64,000 bases of DNA from Angiostrongylus vasorum (GCA_018806985.1 JADANN010000420.1:682001-746000); one strand, 5' to 3'. Shown: positions 1-12,714, counted from the first letter of the stretch. Translations and numbers: made by a program. The notes: generated by a model from the sequence alone, not told the origin.

Positions 1-2025
1 AAGATGGTGTAACTGCCGACCATCGATTTTCACTCCCATATTATCCCATTCCAATGTTCGCATGACGTTCTGGAGGGTGGGCGGTAAATAATTTTGGCGA
101 GATGGAATTGCCTTGCCTAACTCCCTCTTTTGACGTCAATGTTAATGTCGCTGTAGAATGGTGATACCTTGGTTGTGAAATTTTTTGTACAGCTCACGAA
201 GAATCTTTATGTACTGAGTAGGGACTCCTTGACTTTCCAGGGCTTCCAAGACTGCATCTATCTCGACTGAATCAAAGGCCTTTTGTAAATCGATGAAGGT
301 GAGACAAAGCGGTCTTTTGTACTCTCGCGATACTTCAATGAGCCTTGTTACCGTGTGGATGTGGTCCATCGCAATAAATCCTTTTCGAAACCCTGCTTGC
401 TTGCATGGATGTCCTTCATCCAGTGTTCTGTCAATCCTGTTTAGGATCACTCGAGTGAAAAGTTTTTAGACGACAGACAGCATGCAGATTGGGCGATAAA
501 TGCCGATATCGTGTAGGTGACCCTTCTTGAACAATAACACGCTCTTCCTGGTCTTCCACTGAGTAGGGACCTTACATTCAGACAGGTAGCGTGTGAAGAG
601 CCGAGCCAGTGTGTTTACGAGGATTGGCGGAAGGTTCTTCAGGTGTTCTGGTCCTATCCTGTCCGGACCTGGTGTTGTTTAAATTTTCACCGACGAAATG
701 GCATGTCGGATTTCGGAAGGGAGAATCGGTGGTACAACATATCCATCCTCCTTTATTTCACATGACGGAAAGTGGACGTGGCTATCGAAGAGATCCGAGT
801 AGTATTCGTGAATAATTTTCTCCATTGCCTTTCTGGACGTTGTAACTGTTCCGTCTTGGCGCCGGAGTGCAATCATTTTGGTCTTGCAATTGGCGAAGCT
901 TCGGTGGGCTTTGCGAATGCTTTTTCCAGCCTCTGCAGCTTCCACCAATACTGCTGCTCTTCTCTTTTTAAGATCTTCTTTTTCGCCTGTCTGCATTGTT
1001 TTGCAAATTCGGACGTTAGTTCGCGGTTGCCCGCAGCTCGTGCGATTCCACGCTGGCGTATCAGCTCGAGAGTTTCTGCAGACAGACGCCTCTTAGTGAC
1101 TTTCGGACTCTCAGCTTTCATAGCGCTAACGTGAAGATGTTGAATGAGCCGATCGTATTCTTCGTCAATGTTGTCGACAACGGCATCTTCCCACAGCCGA
1201 CTAATGAATCGAATAAGTCCCAGTTTGCGGTGGCTCTGGGATTTCGATTTTTGAATTTAGCGGATTTTTCTCCTTTGCGCGAGAAATAGAATCTTGCACG
1301 AAGGAGACGGTGATTTGATCCCGTGTAGAGTTTTGGGACAACAGTGACATTGGTTAGGCAAAACCTTTTATTTACTATGATGTGGTCTATTTCGTTATGG
1401 TACTCTCCAATGGGAGACTCCCACGTCCAGCGTTGAGGGTGGGGCTTCTGGAATTGCGAGTTACCATGGATGGTCTTGGTCGCCACGATAAACCCATCCG
1501 CTACCCCTGTTGGTGCCATTCTGATCCGTGGGTCCCAATGTGACGTTTTTTGGACGTTCTCCTCTGTCCAGTCTTGGCATTGAAATCTCCAATGATGACA
1601 ATGAAGAACGTGTGGTCTTCTCTGTAGAACCTCTCCAAGTCCTAATAAAACGCTTCGACTTCTTCTTCGTCATAGTTTGATGTCGGGGCGTAAACGTCGA
1701 AGATTTTCAAAGTCGGAATTGATCCACATCTTTTTAATCGTAAACGTCCGATTCGGGTTGTACGTTGTTCGAATGAATCGATGTTCATGGACAAACTCGT
1801 GTTGACGAGTACGCCGACGCCGCCAACTCCTCTATTGTCGCATATTCCGAGGAACAGTTCTCCTCCGGTGTCATAGACGGCGTTGAAAGGCTGGCGTCTT
1901 CTCATCTCGACCAGGCCGATGACGTCGTACTTTATCCTTCTTGCTTGCATGATCAAGTCTTCTGTCGAGGATTCGGATGAAAGGGTACGTGCATTGTAGG
2001 CACAGATCTTCAGCTTAGTTCTTAG
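1..2025 (-). pseudogene. Broken endonuclease-reverse transcriptase ORF of RTE-a
   Basis: Single ancestral EN-RT polyprotein, now in at least four pieces: endonuclease N-terminus 1956-1642, endonuclease C-terminus 1519-1118, linker and RT entry 1121-679, RT fingers and palm 450-142. Each piece continues the previous one with only small frame shifts or in-frame stops, so the breaks are recent point or indel damage. RT motifs up to the first catalytic block (FIDLQKAFD) are intact. The remainder lies outside the window. Confidence 0.85.
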
Positions 2026-2060
2026 CGAACCAGGCAGTTTCCATTGGCTCTGAGATTTTA
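1..2060 (-). mobile_element. RTE-clade non-LTR retrotransposon, subfamily a, cut by window edge
   Basis: Read on the minus strand, this contains an apurinic-like endonuclease (about 2025 to 1300), a linker, and a reverse transcriptase (about 730 to 1). The endonuclease shows KICAYNARTL near its start, GDFNAK around 1590-1575, and NEIDHIIVN followed by SNHRLL around 1400-1320. The RT shows PICMLSVV, KLFTRVILNRI, then QAGFRKGF, DHIHTV and LTFIDLQKAFDSVE. The copy leaves the window just before the RFADD catalytic box would be reached. It is dead: the endonuclease changes frame near 1650 and 1520, and stop codons interrupt the RT near 679 and 466. The order EN-RT with no gag-like ORF is typical of RTE elements, which move by target-primed reverse transcription. 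Confidence 0.93.
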
Positions 2061-2554
2061 GCAGCCCTCTCCGTACTCGTCCTACCCAACGCTGCGAAAT
2101 TGGGGGACTCTTTCAGGGTCAGGGGAATGTGGCTCGTTTTTTTTTACTGTGTTTAGCATTTTTGATACCCACGTATAGCTTGCTGGGCTCTGGACGTGGC
2201 GGCTGGGTATACTCACGGGTAGCTTGCCAGGCTCTCCCAGAGTGGACATGGAGCTTATTTGTTGAAGGCGACTCCTAACCGCCTCCCATATACTTCCCTG
2301 TCACTTGATTGCAGGCCTTTGGCCGAATTGACTCGTAGAATATAATCTGCATAAACTAGAACGCACCCACACACGCGTGCATGAATACGCCCCGTAAATG
2401 CAGAATGTGCCAAATCGGCACAGCAGAAACAGGGATTTCATCCCCTGGATCTACTTGCGTCTCAGGGAAGCAAAGGTCGCCTTTGGTCCGCGATTAACCC
2501 CCTATCCGCCACCTGGGGACGCGCCACGTAGCCTCGCGACTAACCGGCTCGAAA
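2061..2554. other. RTE-a leader and spacer without recognised gene
   Basis: The part next to 2060 is GC-richer and probably the untranslated 5' leader of the minus-strand RTE, up to roughly 2340. The rest up to 2554 has no ORF or motif I recognise. Confidence 0.4.
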
Positions 2555-4290
2555 TCCCCATATGAGAGAGATTCGTGGGAAAAATGAATATACGATAAGG
2601 AAATTCGGAAGAGGAGAATGAAATGAGAATGGTAACCGTGTTGTAGGACTAATATCCGCAGCATGTCTCTTCCATGGGAATTCATTTTTCGAGAACAGCG
2701 ACGATCGCTGATGGACATGGGAGTCTCCTAACGGCACTGCTCATGCGGAGATTTGCCATATACTCACGAACAGAAAGTGGTGCCTCTTTAACACCTCAGT
2801 TGTACGTGGATTGCGTACTGGATCTGATCACCGCCTTGTCGGTGCGAAGATTCGAATCAGCCGTAAGCTGGAAAACAATTGTCATTGTCCAAGAAATACG
2901 AAACAAGTCGTATATCACGAGGACGTTCACAATAAATTTCTCTCCTCATATGTCCGGCAGATGAATGAAGATACAAGAAGTGTCACCAACAGGATCTCCG
3001 TAAAATAGTCCAATATGCTCGTCGAGTGTACTTCACAAGCTGTTTGACGAAAACCGGTCTTTCACACATATCAAAGACCTTGGATGACGAGCAATCAGCT
3101 CAGCAAGCAGGATTCCAACAGGGATTCTGCCGCATGGACCACGTCGAAACCGTGTCACAGGTCATAGATGCATGTCAGAAGCACTATGTCTCCCTTTTTT
3201 TCTAACCTTTATCGACTACGGAAAAGTATTTGGGCGCGTTGAAACAAATGCAATCTTATCAACGCTCGTAGGCCAAATAATGAACCCATCCTACATAAGA
3301 ACTTTGGTGACCGTTATAGGAAATTCATCACGAAAATACAGCTTTTCAACTGTCCGCTTACCATACACATAGAAAGAGGGGCTTGACAAGAAATAATATC
3401 GCCAAAGCTGTTTACTATCACACTGAAGTGGATAATGAAGTCACCCGAATTGGACGAGAACAGCACAAGCACTGATGGGACAGTTCCTATCAAATGTTCG
3501 TTTTGCCGACCACATCTTCACCAATTTAAAAAGTACAAACGAATCAGAGACGATGCCAAATGAACTCACTGAAGAGAGCGAAAAGGTTGGACTATGCACA
3601 AACAGGAAGAAGACCAAGTTCATGAAGAACCCATTGTGCCAAGGTGAACAAATCGAACTGGATGATCCTCTGACTTTAGAGTCCACCCTGTATGTGTACT
3701 CTGGCCATTCAATGAACATTGAAAAAGAAACATTAAGGAGGAATTAGATAGAATAAGAAGAGCAGCATGGGCTTCATTCGGTCCTCTCAAATATGGCATC
3801 GACAAAATAGAAGACCGAAAACTTCGCGTTATTGTTTTCGATCCAACAATTTTCTCTGTGCTTTGCACAGACGTTTGGCTGGCCACTCACACAGCGCTTG
3901 AACGACTTCTTCCAAAATTTGACCGGCTACTCAGAAGTCTAGCAGGAATGCGCAGCTCGGATATTCGAAACCTGTACTATCTTCGGAATACAAGAATATA
4001 CATCGATAGCGAAACACAGGTGTGTCCATCACATAACTAACTGGACTACAAGAGAATGCAAGCGTCGTCATAGACGACCACCCAAACTATGAGACGAACG
4101 TGTTCGTGAGAAACGTCGCTCATATGCAATCGTAGATAGCAAAGACTTGGAGATTACCAAATAGGCTTCGCGCACTTTACAATGTTCGAAGTAAACCACC
4201 GCCACGTAGCACGACTACAGAAGAAAGGAGTGGAAGATATGATGGGGTCCACACTCTTTGTGAAGATGGACCATCTTAGTATTCAAATAA
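2555..4290 (+). mobile_element. RTE-clade retrotransposon, subfamily b, 5'-truncated and decayed
   Basis: The plus strand starts within the endonuclease (IRKFGRGE around 2600-2620, then SDHRLVGAKIRISRKLE at about 2825-2880). It continues through the RT (LTFIDYGKVF near 3205-3235 and NVRFADH near 3485-3505) and the RT thumb/C-terminal region (AHLF-like and MRSSDIRNL around 3950-3970). The YADD/FADD catalytic box reads FADH, so one metal-binding aspartate is lost. Many frameshifts are present. The extreme 3' end (about 4220-4285) matches the 3' end of the better RTE-b copy at 49795-49880, so this copy is 5'-truncated but 3'-complete, as expected from target-primed reverse transcription. Confidence 0.87.
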
Positions 4291-5484
4291 TTACGTTGGT
4301 CTTTCTGTCTGTTACCTCCTGAAGGGAGAGCAGTCACGAGGAATCTGCGAGGATCAGTGCCTAAAGAAGACGGCGAAAGCCGGCGTTAGAGAAGACTGCC
4401 CGATTTTGTTGATGTAGAGAAAGAAACGGTCTCTATGTCATGAATATGTTGTTATAATTCGAATCCAATAAGATCATTTTTCACAAACTGAAGTCATAGG
4501 TGGAAACGACCAAACTGATTTCTGGCACTGGCTTACTCTCAGCTGGATTTCTGGATTAGTGTGTCGAACTACCTCTCAGCTTACAACACTGCTTAGAAAC
4601 AGAGTAGCTTACCTATATATAGTTATTCGACACCTAGGGGCATAATACACTTGGTGAAGCCGCAAGCCATACGATCATACAACAGCTCCATGGCTAGCCA
4701 ATTTGGAATCACTGTCAGGGGATAGAAAATTTTTGTCCGACCAAAATCATCAATGCAGATTTAAAAAAAAGAAAAAAAAACTAAAAATGCCTTTTCAGAA
4801 GAAAATGATGTCGCGACAATATTTTAATTTTTTATTTGCTTATTTACTTATTTGTTTAAAAAGGTGTCTGAGAGAAAGGCAAAGCAAAGGCCTCGGTTCG
4901 CGTGGTGGACAGCACTTTAGCTCCCAGTAAGGGTTATCAGATGTTCAAAGCCAACATTTGCTCCCGTGTTTCGCCCATACCTCAGCATCCTTGTCTTGTG
5001 ACAACAGTGATACTATCACGGACAAAGTCCAACGCTAAAAAAAAGGCGAAGGTACTTGCACTCTCACGTATCAAACCCTTATCACCTGCGCAACCTGCAA
5101 TCACGACAACCACTGAACTATCATCTGCGAGTCCTTTAACCGTCCTAGTCAGGTGTCAGTGTAGCATCCAGCAAGCGTTATTCGCTTAAAGGTTAGATAA
5201 AAAATGGCATCGCAATTTTCTTATCAGGTCACCTATGGGAGCTGTAAGTCGAAAATTGATCCGAAGCAAAAACAAACAAGTAGTCAACCTTATGGACCAC
5301 CCCTGTTCACCTGATTTGAGATTGTTATCAGGTGTTCTTGTGATTCGATAACTGACCAGCCGGGTGGTCTCACATATGCATGCGCTGAGTAGTTTGGCAT
5401 TCATATATATATTTTAGACTTTCATTAGTACTATATCGAATTATATGGATATCACAATGTTAACTTTTCATTTACTGCTGCCAT
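4291..5484. other. Intergenic, no gene recognised
   Basis: AT-rich sequence with scattered short ORFs and no domain or splice pattern I can support. Around 4965-5000 a short stretch resembles the outer end of foldback family D. Confidence 0.4.
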
Positions 5485-5725
5485 AGCGACAGGGTATGAT
5501 GGGAGATACAACTACAACGATGCTGACATATTCGTAAAACTTGGACCCCCCGGGTCAGATCGAACAGCGATTACCCTCTCGGGGAACTTACGTGTTACGC
5601 ACAGCACCACTGAGGCCCTTTCTTTACATTTCTCTCCGCCAGTTTTCTACCTAGCCCTGGGAAAGAGTATTTCCGGTCCAATCCGGGTTGGGATCAAAGT
5701 TTTGCAAATACCTCGGTGTCATAGT
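5485..5725 (+). repeat. Foldback family D, single degraded arm
   Basis: The stretch beginning near 5487 (GGTATGATGGGAGATACAAC) continues with the family pattern seen at 55640, 55935 and 61480: 'TGCTGACATATTCGTAAAAC', then a GAACAGCGATTACCCTCTC-like segment. Only one arm is clear. Confidence 0.5.
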
Positions 5726-5754
5726 GATTATATGGATATCGCTGCAAAAAATAG

Positions 5755-5830
5755 GTCCAGACTCTGAAGAAAGCGAATTCGGAGGAACGTCACCATCGAA
5801 TCACAAGAGATACTGATAACAACCACGTAC
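5755..5830 (+). repeat. Degenerate Penelope-like element end
   Basis: 'CCAGACTCTGAAGAAAGCGA' followed by an AACGTC box and then an ACAACCACGTACC tail resembles the hammerhead-bearing ends of the PLE copies in this window. The GAAAC core strand is mutated, so a working ribozyme is not expected. Confidence 0.45.
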
Positions 5831-6057
5831 CAGCTCACAAAGGAAATTGGGAGGATTTCTTTATTATTTTATTTCACATGACCCGTCATCACATCCGCTG
5901 TGAAAATCCCATCACTTCTTGCATTCAATTCGTTTTCCTCGCACTAACCTCCCACAGTGGTCTCCGAACATTCGGTGTGATGGTTCATCTGCTGTTTGAG
6001 GTTTCTTCTTCTTCATGAGTGTCGTAGAATACTGAACGAGTGACATCTCCTTGCAGT

Positions 6058-6190
6058 CTTGGAGATAGCCAAGCTAAGTTGTCGAACGCGGACTAAGAGG
6101 AAGTCTTTGTGAGCCGGGCACGCCGGATTGGTCTGAGAAATAGAACAAGTGTGCAAAGCACCTTTAACCATTGCGCTACACGCGCCTTTG
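6058..6190 (-). repeat. tRNA-headed SINE-like fragment
   Basis: On the minus strand, GGCGCGTGTAGCGCAATGG (6192-6174) is a box A-like start as in the SINE-A family. The body diverges from SINE-A; the downstream part resembles the short SINE-like copies at 8424 and 50587. Confidence 0.45.
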
Positions 6191-6441
6191 AGAATAAACT
6201 GCAACATAATAATATGCAACTGGCTCGAATCTCCTAATGGAAAAATATGCTATAAAAAGACAGCGAACAAAATTAGTAATAACAACCGATATGGCGAGTG
6301 CACACTAATTAATCCCTTCAGGGTGTGCCGCGATCGACGTGTAGTAGTCCTGTTTCGATCTCACGCTCCAGGCTAACTAAGCTCCTATCCTTCTAGAGTC
6401 AACAAAGTGCCATCACGCTTGCCTTCAGGAATAAGAACGCT

Positions 6442-6578
6442 GATTTATTACATTGGCGGTCCACTGTAGGTCATTATAGGGGGGCAATACATACACTCAG
6501 TCACATCTGTGATTATTACATTGGCGGTCCACTGTAGGTCATTATAGGGGGCAATACATACATTCAGTCACATCTGTG
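6442..6578. repeat. Two-copy tandem duplication, unit about 69 bp
   Basis: The unit starting TTACATTGGCGGTCCACTGT is present twice back to back (about 6442-6510 and 6511-6578). The copies differ by about three bases (a G-run length change, C to T, one T), so the duplication is young. Confidence 0.9.
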
Positions 6579-6865
6579 ATACTACGAGTGCAGTCGAATG
6601 CAGAGTGCACACCTCAGAGTTTGATCAACGCCAAACGTTTTATTCTTTCTATCCTCCACATCGATACTTAAAGATTTTAACAAGCAGAGTTAAGAAAAAT
6701 ACTCAGTAATAAAAAAATAAGCGAAACCAAATCTATAGTCTCTGTTAGCGGATCAACTACACCAGCAACAGTCATGTTAAAAGACACACTGAAACAAAAG
6801 GAAAATCAGACTTCTAGAAAGCAAATGGAGTTTGTGGTAGAAAAACTTTCCGTCGAATGAACTTC

Positions 6866-7252
6866 CCTCCCGACAGTTTACCGCCTCATCGTGGCTGGGA
6901 AGTGTTCCTGCATGTCGGACTGCGATGTATAGCGGGTAGATTCGTCCCTCCGGAAGGGTATCCCAAGCTGAGAAGGAGTCCGGCGTTTCCACCAGGAAGC
7001 CAAGCTAAGAATAAACCAATACCAGGATCCACCACCATCCTGGTGTCAAAGTCGCATGGTGGCAAACCTCCCTCTGATCCACAAGGGCTGCGACTGTCCG
7101 TCGTGGTGAAGATCTGGGGCAGACTTTGGCCAGACTGATCTCGGGATTCCAGGGAACCACAATGGCTCAACCAGCACATCTCCGATAAATGGTGATTGTG
7201 CTGGGAGCCCGCACAACCAGTGAGGACGGGCCGTTCAAGTGTCAAGTGTCAA
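6866..7252 (+). mobile_element. Miniature RTE (family C), 387 bp, with 11-bp target duplication
   Basis: Begins CCTCCCGACAGTTTACCGCC and ends GGACGGGCCGTTCAAG plus a short CAAGTGT repeat. It is flanked by an exact direct repeat GAATGAACTTC (6855-6865 and 7253-7263), the hallmark of a target-primed insertion. The first ~320 bp match the untranslated leader of the RTE-b element that starts at 43984. The last ~70 bp match its 3' end. It is therefore an internally deleted, non-coding RTE derivative. Confidence 0.85.
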
Positions 7253-7263
7253 GAATGAACTTC

Positions 7264-8423
7264 AATTTATCGAGGGGCGAAAAAGAACTCGTCATAAGAA
7301 AACCAACGTCAATAAGCGATATTTTACATTCCGAAGAGAGTTGCTCATGGTCTCAACGGGTAATTGAATGACCTCATGAAGACAATCTTGTCACTTCGGT
7401 TTAAATTTTGAGAACTGCAAAGTAACAGTGATTTGATCACTCCCATTTCTATGTTTTTTTCTTGTTGATTCACTACGTGAAGTTAAAGACGACTGAACAC
7501 TTATCAATCAATTTAGGAAGAATGCAAACGGTTGAAATTTATTAAATATTTGCAAGTGATCTAATCAAACTTTATTCGATGTTATTTATCAAAAAAATTA
7601 TTTTCTCCGTGTACAATGTGACCTCTGAAAGGACTGAAAATTGACCCAGTTAGGAGATCTGCATGAGAACTCTGCACACGAGGAAGAAAATCATGGGAAC
7701 AATCTGCCAGACAGACTGTAGAGAAGGTTCTTAGTGGTTCCCGCAGAGCAGCAGCAATTAGTATACTAGTATATTGATCCTGTACTTCCTCCTGTGATCC
7801 TGTGATGAGACTTCCTCCTGTGGGAGATATCGAGCCATTAACGTTCCCATTAGGACATTGGATAGGTGGTTTTACGGATAAGGCAACCCATTCCAAATAT
7901 CTTCGTCGATGATAGATGTAGGGAAATGAATCGAATCCAGGTGCTGAGATCGGCACATTATGTGATGTTGGGTTATGTAAAAGAGGATCTTTTTCACGCC
8001 AGAAAAGTCCTTCACACATCGATTCGGACAAACGATTACAACCAAGTAATTAGGAGTACACGGGAGCCGATTCGAAACGGCTTGCAGCAAATCGGAATCA
8101 CATCTATTTCAGGAGGCGATAGGCTACACATGGATGGGGTAATGGACTGCACTCAGTGATCTAGCCATTCTACCGTTAGGTATCCTTTTCAACGAGGCGT
8201 TGAAAAATAAAGTGGTCAAAATAGGAAACAAAAAGATGAATAAGAAACGGAAATGAAAGCAATAAACAAAACAGAAACGATAACGTAAAAATGAGCACTT
8301 GTTCGTGTCCCTAAAAAGAGTGAATCTACCAGATATCCCCGTCATAGGACTTAAACGAAGTGAGAATGAAGAAATGAGAAGACCACATAATGATGACCTC
8401 TCTAATTTCGATGGTAAAGACAT
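7264..8423. other. Intergenic, no gene recognised
   Basis: Contains overlapping open frames on both strands around 7580-8160, none with a recognisable domain or convincing splice sites. A short local duplication of GATCCTGTACTTCCTCCTGTG-like sequence occurs near 7777-7817. Confidence 0.4.
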
Positions 8424-8535
8424 CCAACAAATGGAGAGCATGTAGCGCAGTGCATAGGGATGTCCTGCAATGCACACGGGAACAATGATTGGATCCCGCT
8501 CCCGGGGGCTCACCCCTTCTGTCTCGCAGAGGTCC
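8424..8535 (+). repeat. tRNA-headed SINE-like fragment
   Basis: Box A-like 'GCATGTAGCGCAGTGCATAG' is followed about 50 bp later by box B-like 'GATTGGATCCCGCTCC', giving the spacing of a pol III internal promoter. No full SINE body follows. Confidence 0.55.
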
Positions 8536-8594
8536 GAAAACTGATATAGTCATCAGAAAATTGTCGTCTATTATTTTGTAGCAGTTCCCAGGGT

Positions 8595-9460
8595 CGACTT
8601 TCTATTAACCTCGGCCTGCGCAAGGATATTGACTTTTACTTCAAAATCGTCCCCGCTGTGCTTTTGTATCCTATGCGTGCCTAGTGGGGTCTTTGTCTTA
8701 GTTTTCTTTTGCCATCTAGGTGTTCTTTTTATACGGATACAAAAAAGGTCTGCCCGTTTCGCCAGTATATCTAATCTCTGCAATTATTACAAGAAATCAG
8801 GTGTATCGTACGTGAACTCATGCAATCACCGTCCCTGCCGTAAAGGCAAATTACGCAATTTGTTGTTTCACATAGAAGGTCATACATCACACATCACACC
8901 TTTGTGTACCCGTATAAAAAGAACACCTAGATGGCAAACGAAAACTAAGACAAAGTACCCCACTAGGCACGCATAGGATACAAAAAGCACAGCAGGGACG
9001 ATTTTGAAGTAAAAGTCAATATCCTTGCGCAGAAGACTAGAACACCAGCGCGAAAACTTCTTGAGGCTTTTTGGATAAATGCCAAAAAAGCCCTACAATG
9101 AATAGCAGGGGATGAATGCCCAGAGGTCATACGCGACCTGACCCCGTATGTTCGCATCAATTTCTGATGTGGGATGGTGCAGTCATCAACCTTATGCGAC
9201 TATAATCAGCTGTTCTAATCTTCCTCATTGGAAGGCACGTGAAAAAAGCGGTGAGTTTTTTCGAGAAGCTGTTGACCATGTAATTACCATAGAGTTTTTC
9301 GTCTTTTTGTAAGTGTCATTGAAGCGTTTGGCCTAGTAAATTGTATGTCAGTATACCCTTCCAGGCTCTGAAGAAGGCGATGCTGCCGAAACGTCAGCTA
9401 CTGTTGTATTGTACTGTGTTTTTCTATGGAAGTAAATGTATGCTGTTTAACAACCTCGCG
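8595..9460. mobile_element. Rearranged Penelope-like element (inverted GIY-YIG copies and hammerhead end)
   Basis: A PLE terminal motif (CGACTTTCTATTAACCTCGG at 8597-8616) runs directly into the C-terminal half of a PLE ORF read on the minus strand (8880 to 8620). This covers CLYGRDGDCMSS, an ISCN.C block, a TPLGTHRIQKHSGDDFEV segment and ILAQ. The same C-terminal segment then appears again on the plus strand (about 8900-9100). A 3' UTR follows, with a hammerhead-like motif at 9364-9398. The GIY-YIG domain of PLEs is the endonuclease that nicks target DNA. The head-to-head arrangement matches the inverted partial copies that PLEs commonly leave. Confidence 0.8.
9364..9398 (+). ncRNA. Hammerhead ribozyme-like motif in PLE end
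   Basis: The core CTGAAGA (9368-9374) fits CUGANGA. Helix II can pair GGC (9376-9378) with GCC (9385-9387). GAAAC at 9388-9392 and GTC (9393-9395) give the second core strand with a minimal loop-less helix III (AC/GU). Helix I pairs GCT (9365-9367 region) with AGC (9396-9398). Predicted cleavage is after C9395. One extra A sits between the core and helix II, as in most copies here. Hammerhead motifs are an established feature of Penelope-like elements. Confidence 0.7.
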
Positions 9461-12400
9461 ATTGCTGAACAAGAAAACGACGCATCGTCTATTATTATAG
9501 AATAGGCAAGCTCGCACCAGCTGGCAGTTAGGACTCGTCCTATTTGTCTCCCACCACACGAAATTAGGCGTTGTCATCAATGTGTTAATTGAAATAAAAA
9601 AACAGTAGAACCCATAAACCTCTGTCAACCAGAAACAAGTTTGGCTACCATGCTACCCTAGTGTAATAAAATTACGGTTTTCTGGAACCGATAAGTGGTT
9701 ATATATCGCTTCTACTCGGCGAGATAAGCTCAAATTTCGAGTAGCAAAACGATTCAACAAGCGGAATTCGGCACGTTCAGAGAGATGGCGATGTCTATGA
9801 ACAAGTCAACAATGTGGTCCATTCTCACGGTTGTGCTCAAAATGTTAAGAACTCGGAAAGTTCTCGAAGGAAAGTCAATGTCAAACAAATATAAAAATGA
9901 AAATAATACTTCGGAAAAATCATTATAATGGCTGAGCAGAGACTCATCTATCAGTTCCAGGTCCTCAAGCACTCTAATTCCCAAAAACCACCAGTAACAT
10001 CACATTTGTGCTAAATTACTCTAAATTTATAAGCCGACATATCAGGCAATGTGTAACTAAATGTCCCGCGTAAAATTATGAGAAACCCATGAGTAAATTA
10101 AGCGCAAAATTATAGGGAATCGATAAGTAAATAACTGAGAGTGCTAAGGTGAAAGTGATAAACACATTGAAGAGATGATGAATGAAGACTGATGAGTTCT
10201 GTGGAGAACTTCATAGAGACTACTTGCGCGAAGAACCAACTTTCTCCTGATCTGGTTATAAAGTAACCAAATTCGTTTTCTCTTCTTTTCCTCCTTCTTT
10301 TCACTGAAGAATCAATCAGATTTCGTGCTACGCAACATCTTTGTGACCCGGGCCATCACGTGAAAGTCTAAAATTCCAACTCGCCAGGTCCCGAAAAATT
10401 TTGATGACTGAATCCGAACAAATTTTCTGTAAGCTTAAAATGAAGTTCGTTTCCATCAAAAAGAGCCAAAAAACATTATCTGAAGAAAGAAAGCCAAATA
10501 ACTCCTATACTATCAACGGAATCAGCAGCTAGCTCCTTGTAAGGTCAACATGTTTCTCTGAATAACTGTTGGATGTTCAGAGTGATTGGTCCCACGACAA
10601 ACTGTAAGTTGACGAAAAAAAAGACACAAAAAGCCTTACAGAAACGATTCGACTATCTGTTGTTACCTCATTTTCTATTCCTAGCAACTACTGCTAACTT
10701 TTACTACTATGTGGCCAGTAGAGAGTTTGACATTGTACTGACGACTAGCCGAATGAACATATATCAGCAGGAAATAAAGTATAGACGAGTGGACGACGAT
10801 AGGTGACAAATCTGATGAGATGGCAAAACCGATGGCTGTGATTATATTTTACTGGCTAGGAACTGAGAACAGGAACAGCAGATAACAGAGAGTTGTGGAC
10901 AACGTTAGGACATTTGTAACTGCCCGAATGAGAACGGTTTAACGGTCAGATGGTGGTTGGTTATCAAGAGACGTAGAGAAGAAGGAACATCTGGAAAACA
11001 CCAAACAATCGCAATCGCATTGAAGACGGAATGAAAAGAAAACCCCACGAGACGTGTCCATTGTCCAATTCATATTCCTCACACTATATGGCTGCATTAC
11101 TGTTTGAACCCCCGTTTTCATCAAAAAAGGGTCTAGAATAAGATCACAGTTCATGTAACTGTTCTACAGAATCTGATTTGAAACGAGTTCTCTACATCTC
11201 CAAACTCTCCACGCTTGAACTTTCTCAGACAGTCACCATGGGCAACGGCTGGTCCTCCTAGTTCAGAAGCTTAACCACTATGGCAGGAAAGTTTTCTCCA
11301 ATGAAATGGATCATTCATAGTCCAGCTTAATCTTAGCCGGGTTTCAGCAGACAGATGTCGAAATGTTTCACAAATCATGTGACTTAGATGGTGGTTAAAC
11401 CCCTGCAGTACACTGAAGTACGAAATGTCGAAACATCCTTCAGACTTAAAAATGCAGTGAGGCCTTAGGAGAAAACTTCACGCGGCGCATTACTGCTAAG
11501 GTAAAAGCCTTCATGCCCTCAAGACTTTAGTCGAACTCGAACTTAGTCGTATATCGGCCTCAAAGAAATAGACTTTAGTCCATTAAATGCAGTTCAAGTA
11601 TGTTCTAATAAAAATCCAGAGAATTTTCGAGCTAATCCTCACTGCTTAAATCGATAGGAACTGATGATAATGTGAAATAAGTGAGTAGGATTGATGACGG
11701 AGCAGAATGCGTAGAAAAAAATATCTGAAACTCAGCAAAAAACTGTTACAGCAGGCAATAGGAAACGAATGAGTGAATGATAGCAAGTTGAGGACAAAAG
11801 AAAGAAAAGCAAGTTGTCATTTTCATAAGTCATGAGTGCAAGAAGAAAATGATGAAAGAGCGGGAACAGAAGAAGGCGTGGAAGGAAACAACAGCGCAGG
11901 GAAAAAAAGAAATGAATAATGAATGAGGAACAGAAAGGATAAAACGAAATAAACAAACAAGACAACGAATCATAGCAGAAGAAGACAGGGTGAAAGTTAA
12001 AGCATCGGAAAGAGAATGATTGAAGGGAAGACAGCGATGGACGAAGAAAAAAAAGGTAAAATATCGATGCCTATGCTATGTGGAAGACAAGTATAAAATC
12101 CTGGTCATAGTACATGACAGCTCTCGTTCCTTTATCCTCCATTTATTTATTTAATTGCAATGGCATGAAAAGCGACAGCGCCTGAGAGCAAACCCACTCC
12201 AGCAGAACTGACTCATGCCGTCCCTATCGATCGCGGCGACGTGGGAGAAACTCCGACATGAAAAACACGTGAACTGACCGGCCATTGTGAATATTAGACG
12301 ATCTAATGCTGAAAAATATTCAAAATAGGTGAAAAAAAGTCTACTGTGGTGTGAAAAACTCTCTTGGTTGGATTTTGACGTGCTTCTCTTTCTGGTCAAG

Positions 12401-12714
12401 GTACGATCGATATCATGCGTGCACTATTCATTGGCGGTCATTCATGAGTTAATCGGAGCATGAGTCGCAGTGTTGGATAGACGTTTCAGTTTGTTTTCTA
12501 GCTCGTTTTCCTCTATTTGTAGCCATGTTGTCTAAAAAAATCTCAAAGCCAACTACTGTAAAAGTAGGAATCAATCGATATCTTGTGGAACACTTCAGAT
12601 AGTTTGCTTTGAATGTCTACATATCCGTTTTTCTTCTTTGTTTTGAGCCAATTATTCCTGCTGACTTGTCAAGTTTCCGAAAAATCTGTAAATATAGTGA
12701 ACATCGGTGGTCGT
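9461..12714. other. Gene-poor stretch, no supported gene
   Basis: About 3.2 kb of AT-rich sequence. One minus-strand frame, 9984-9754, is 76 codons long with a mixed hydrophobic and acidic composition that could be an exon, but it shows no recognised domain. No element family from elsewhere in the window is evident. Confidence 0.35.
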
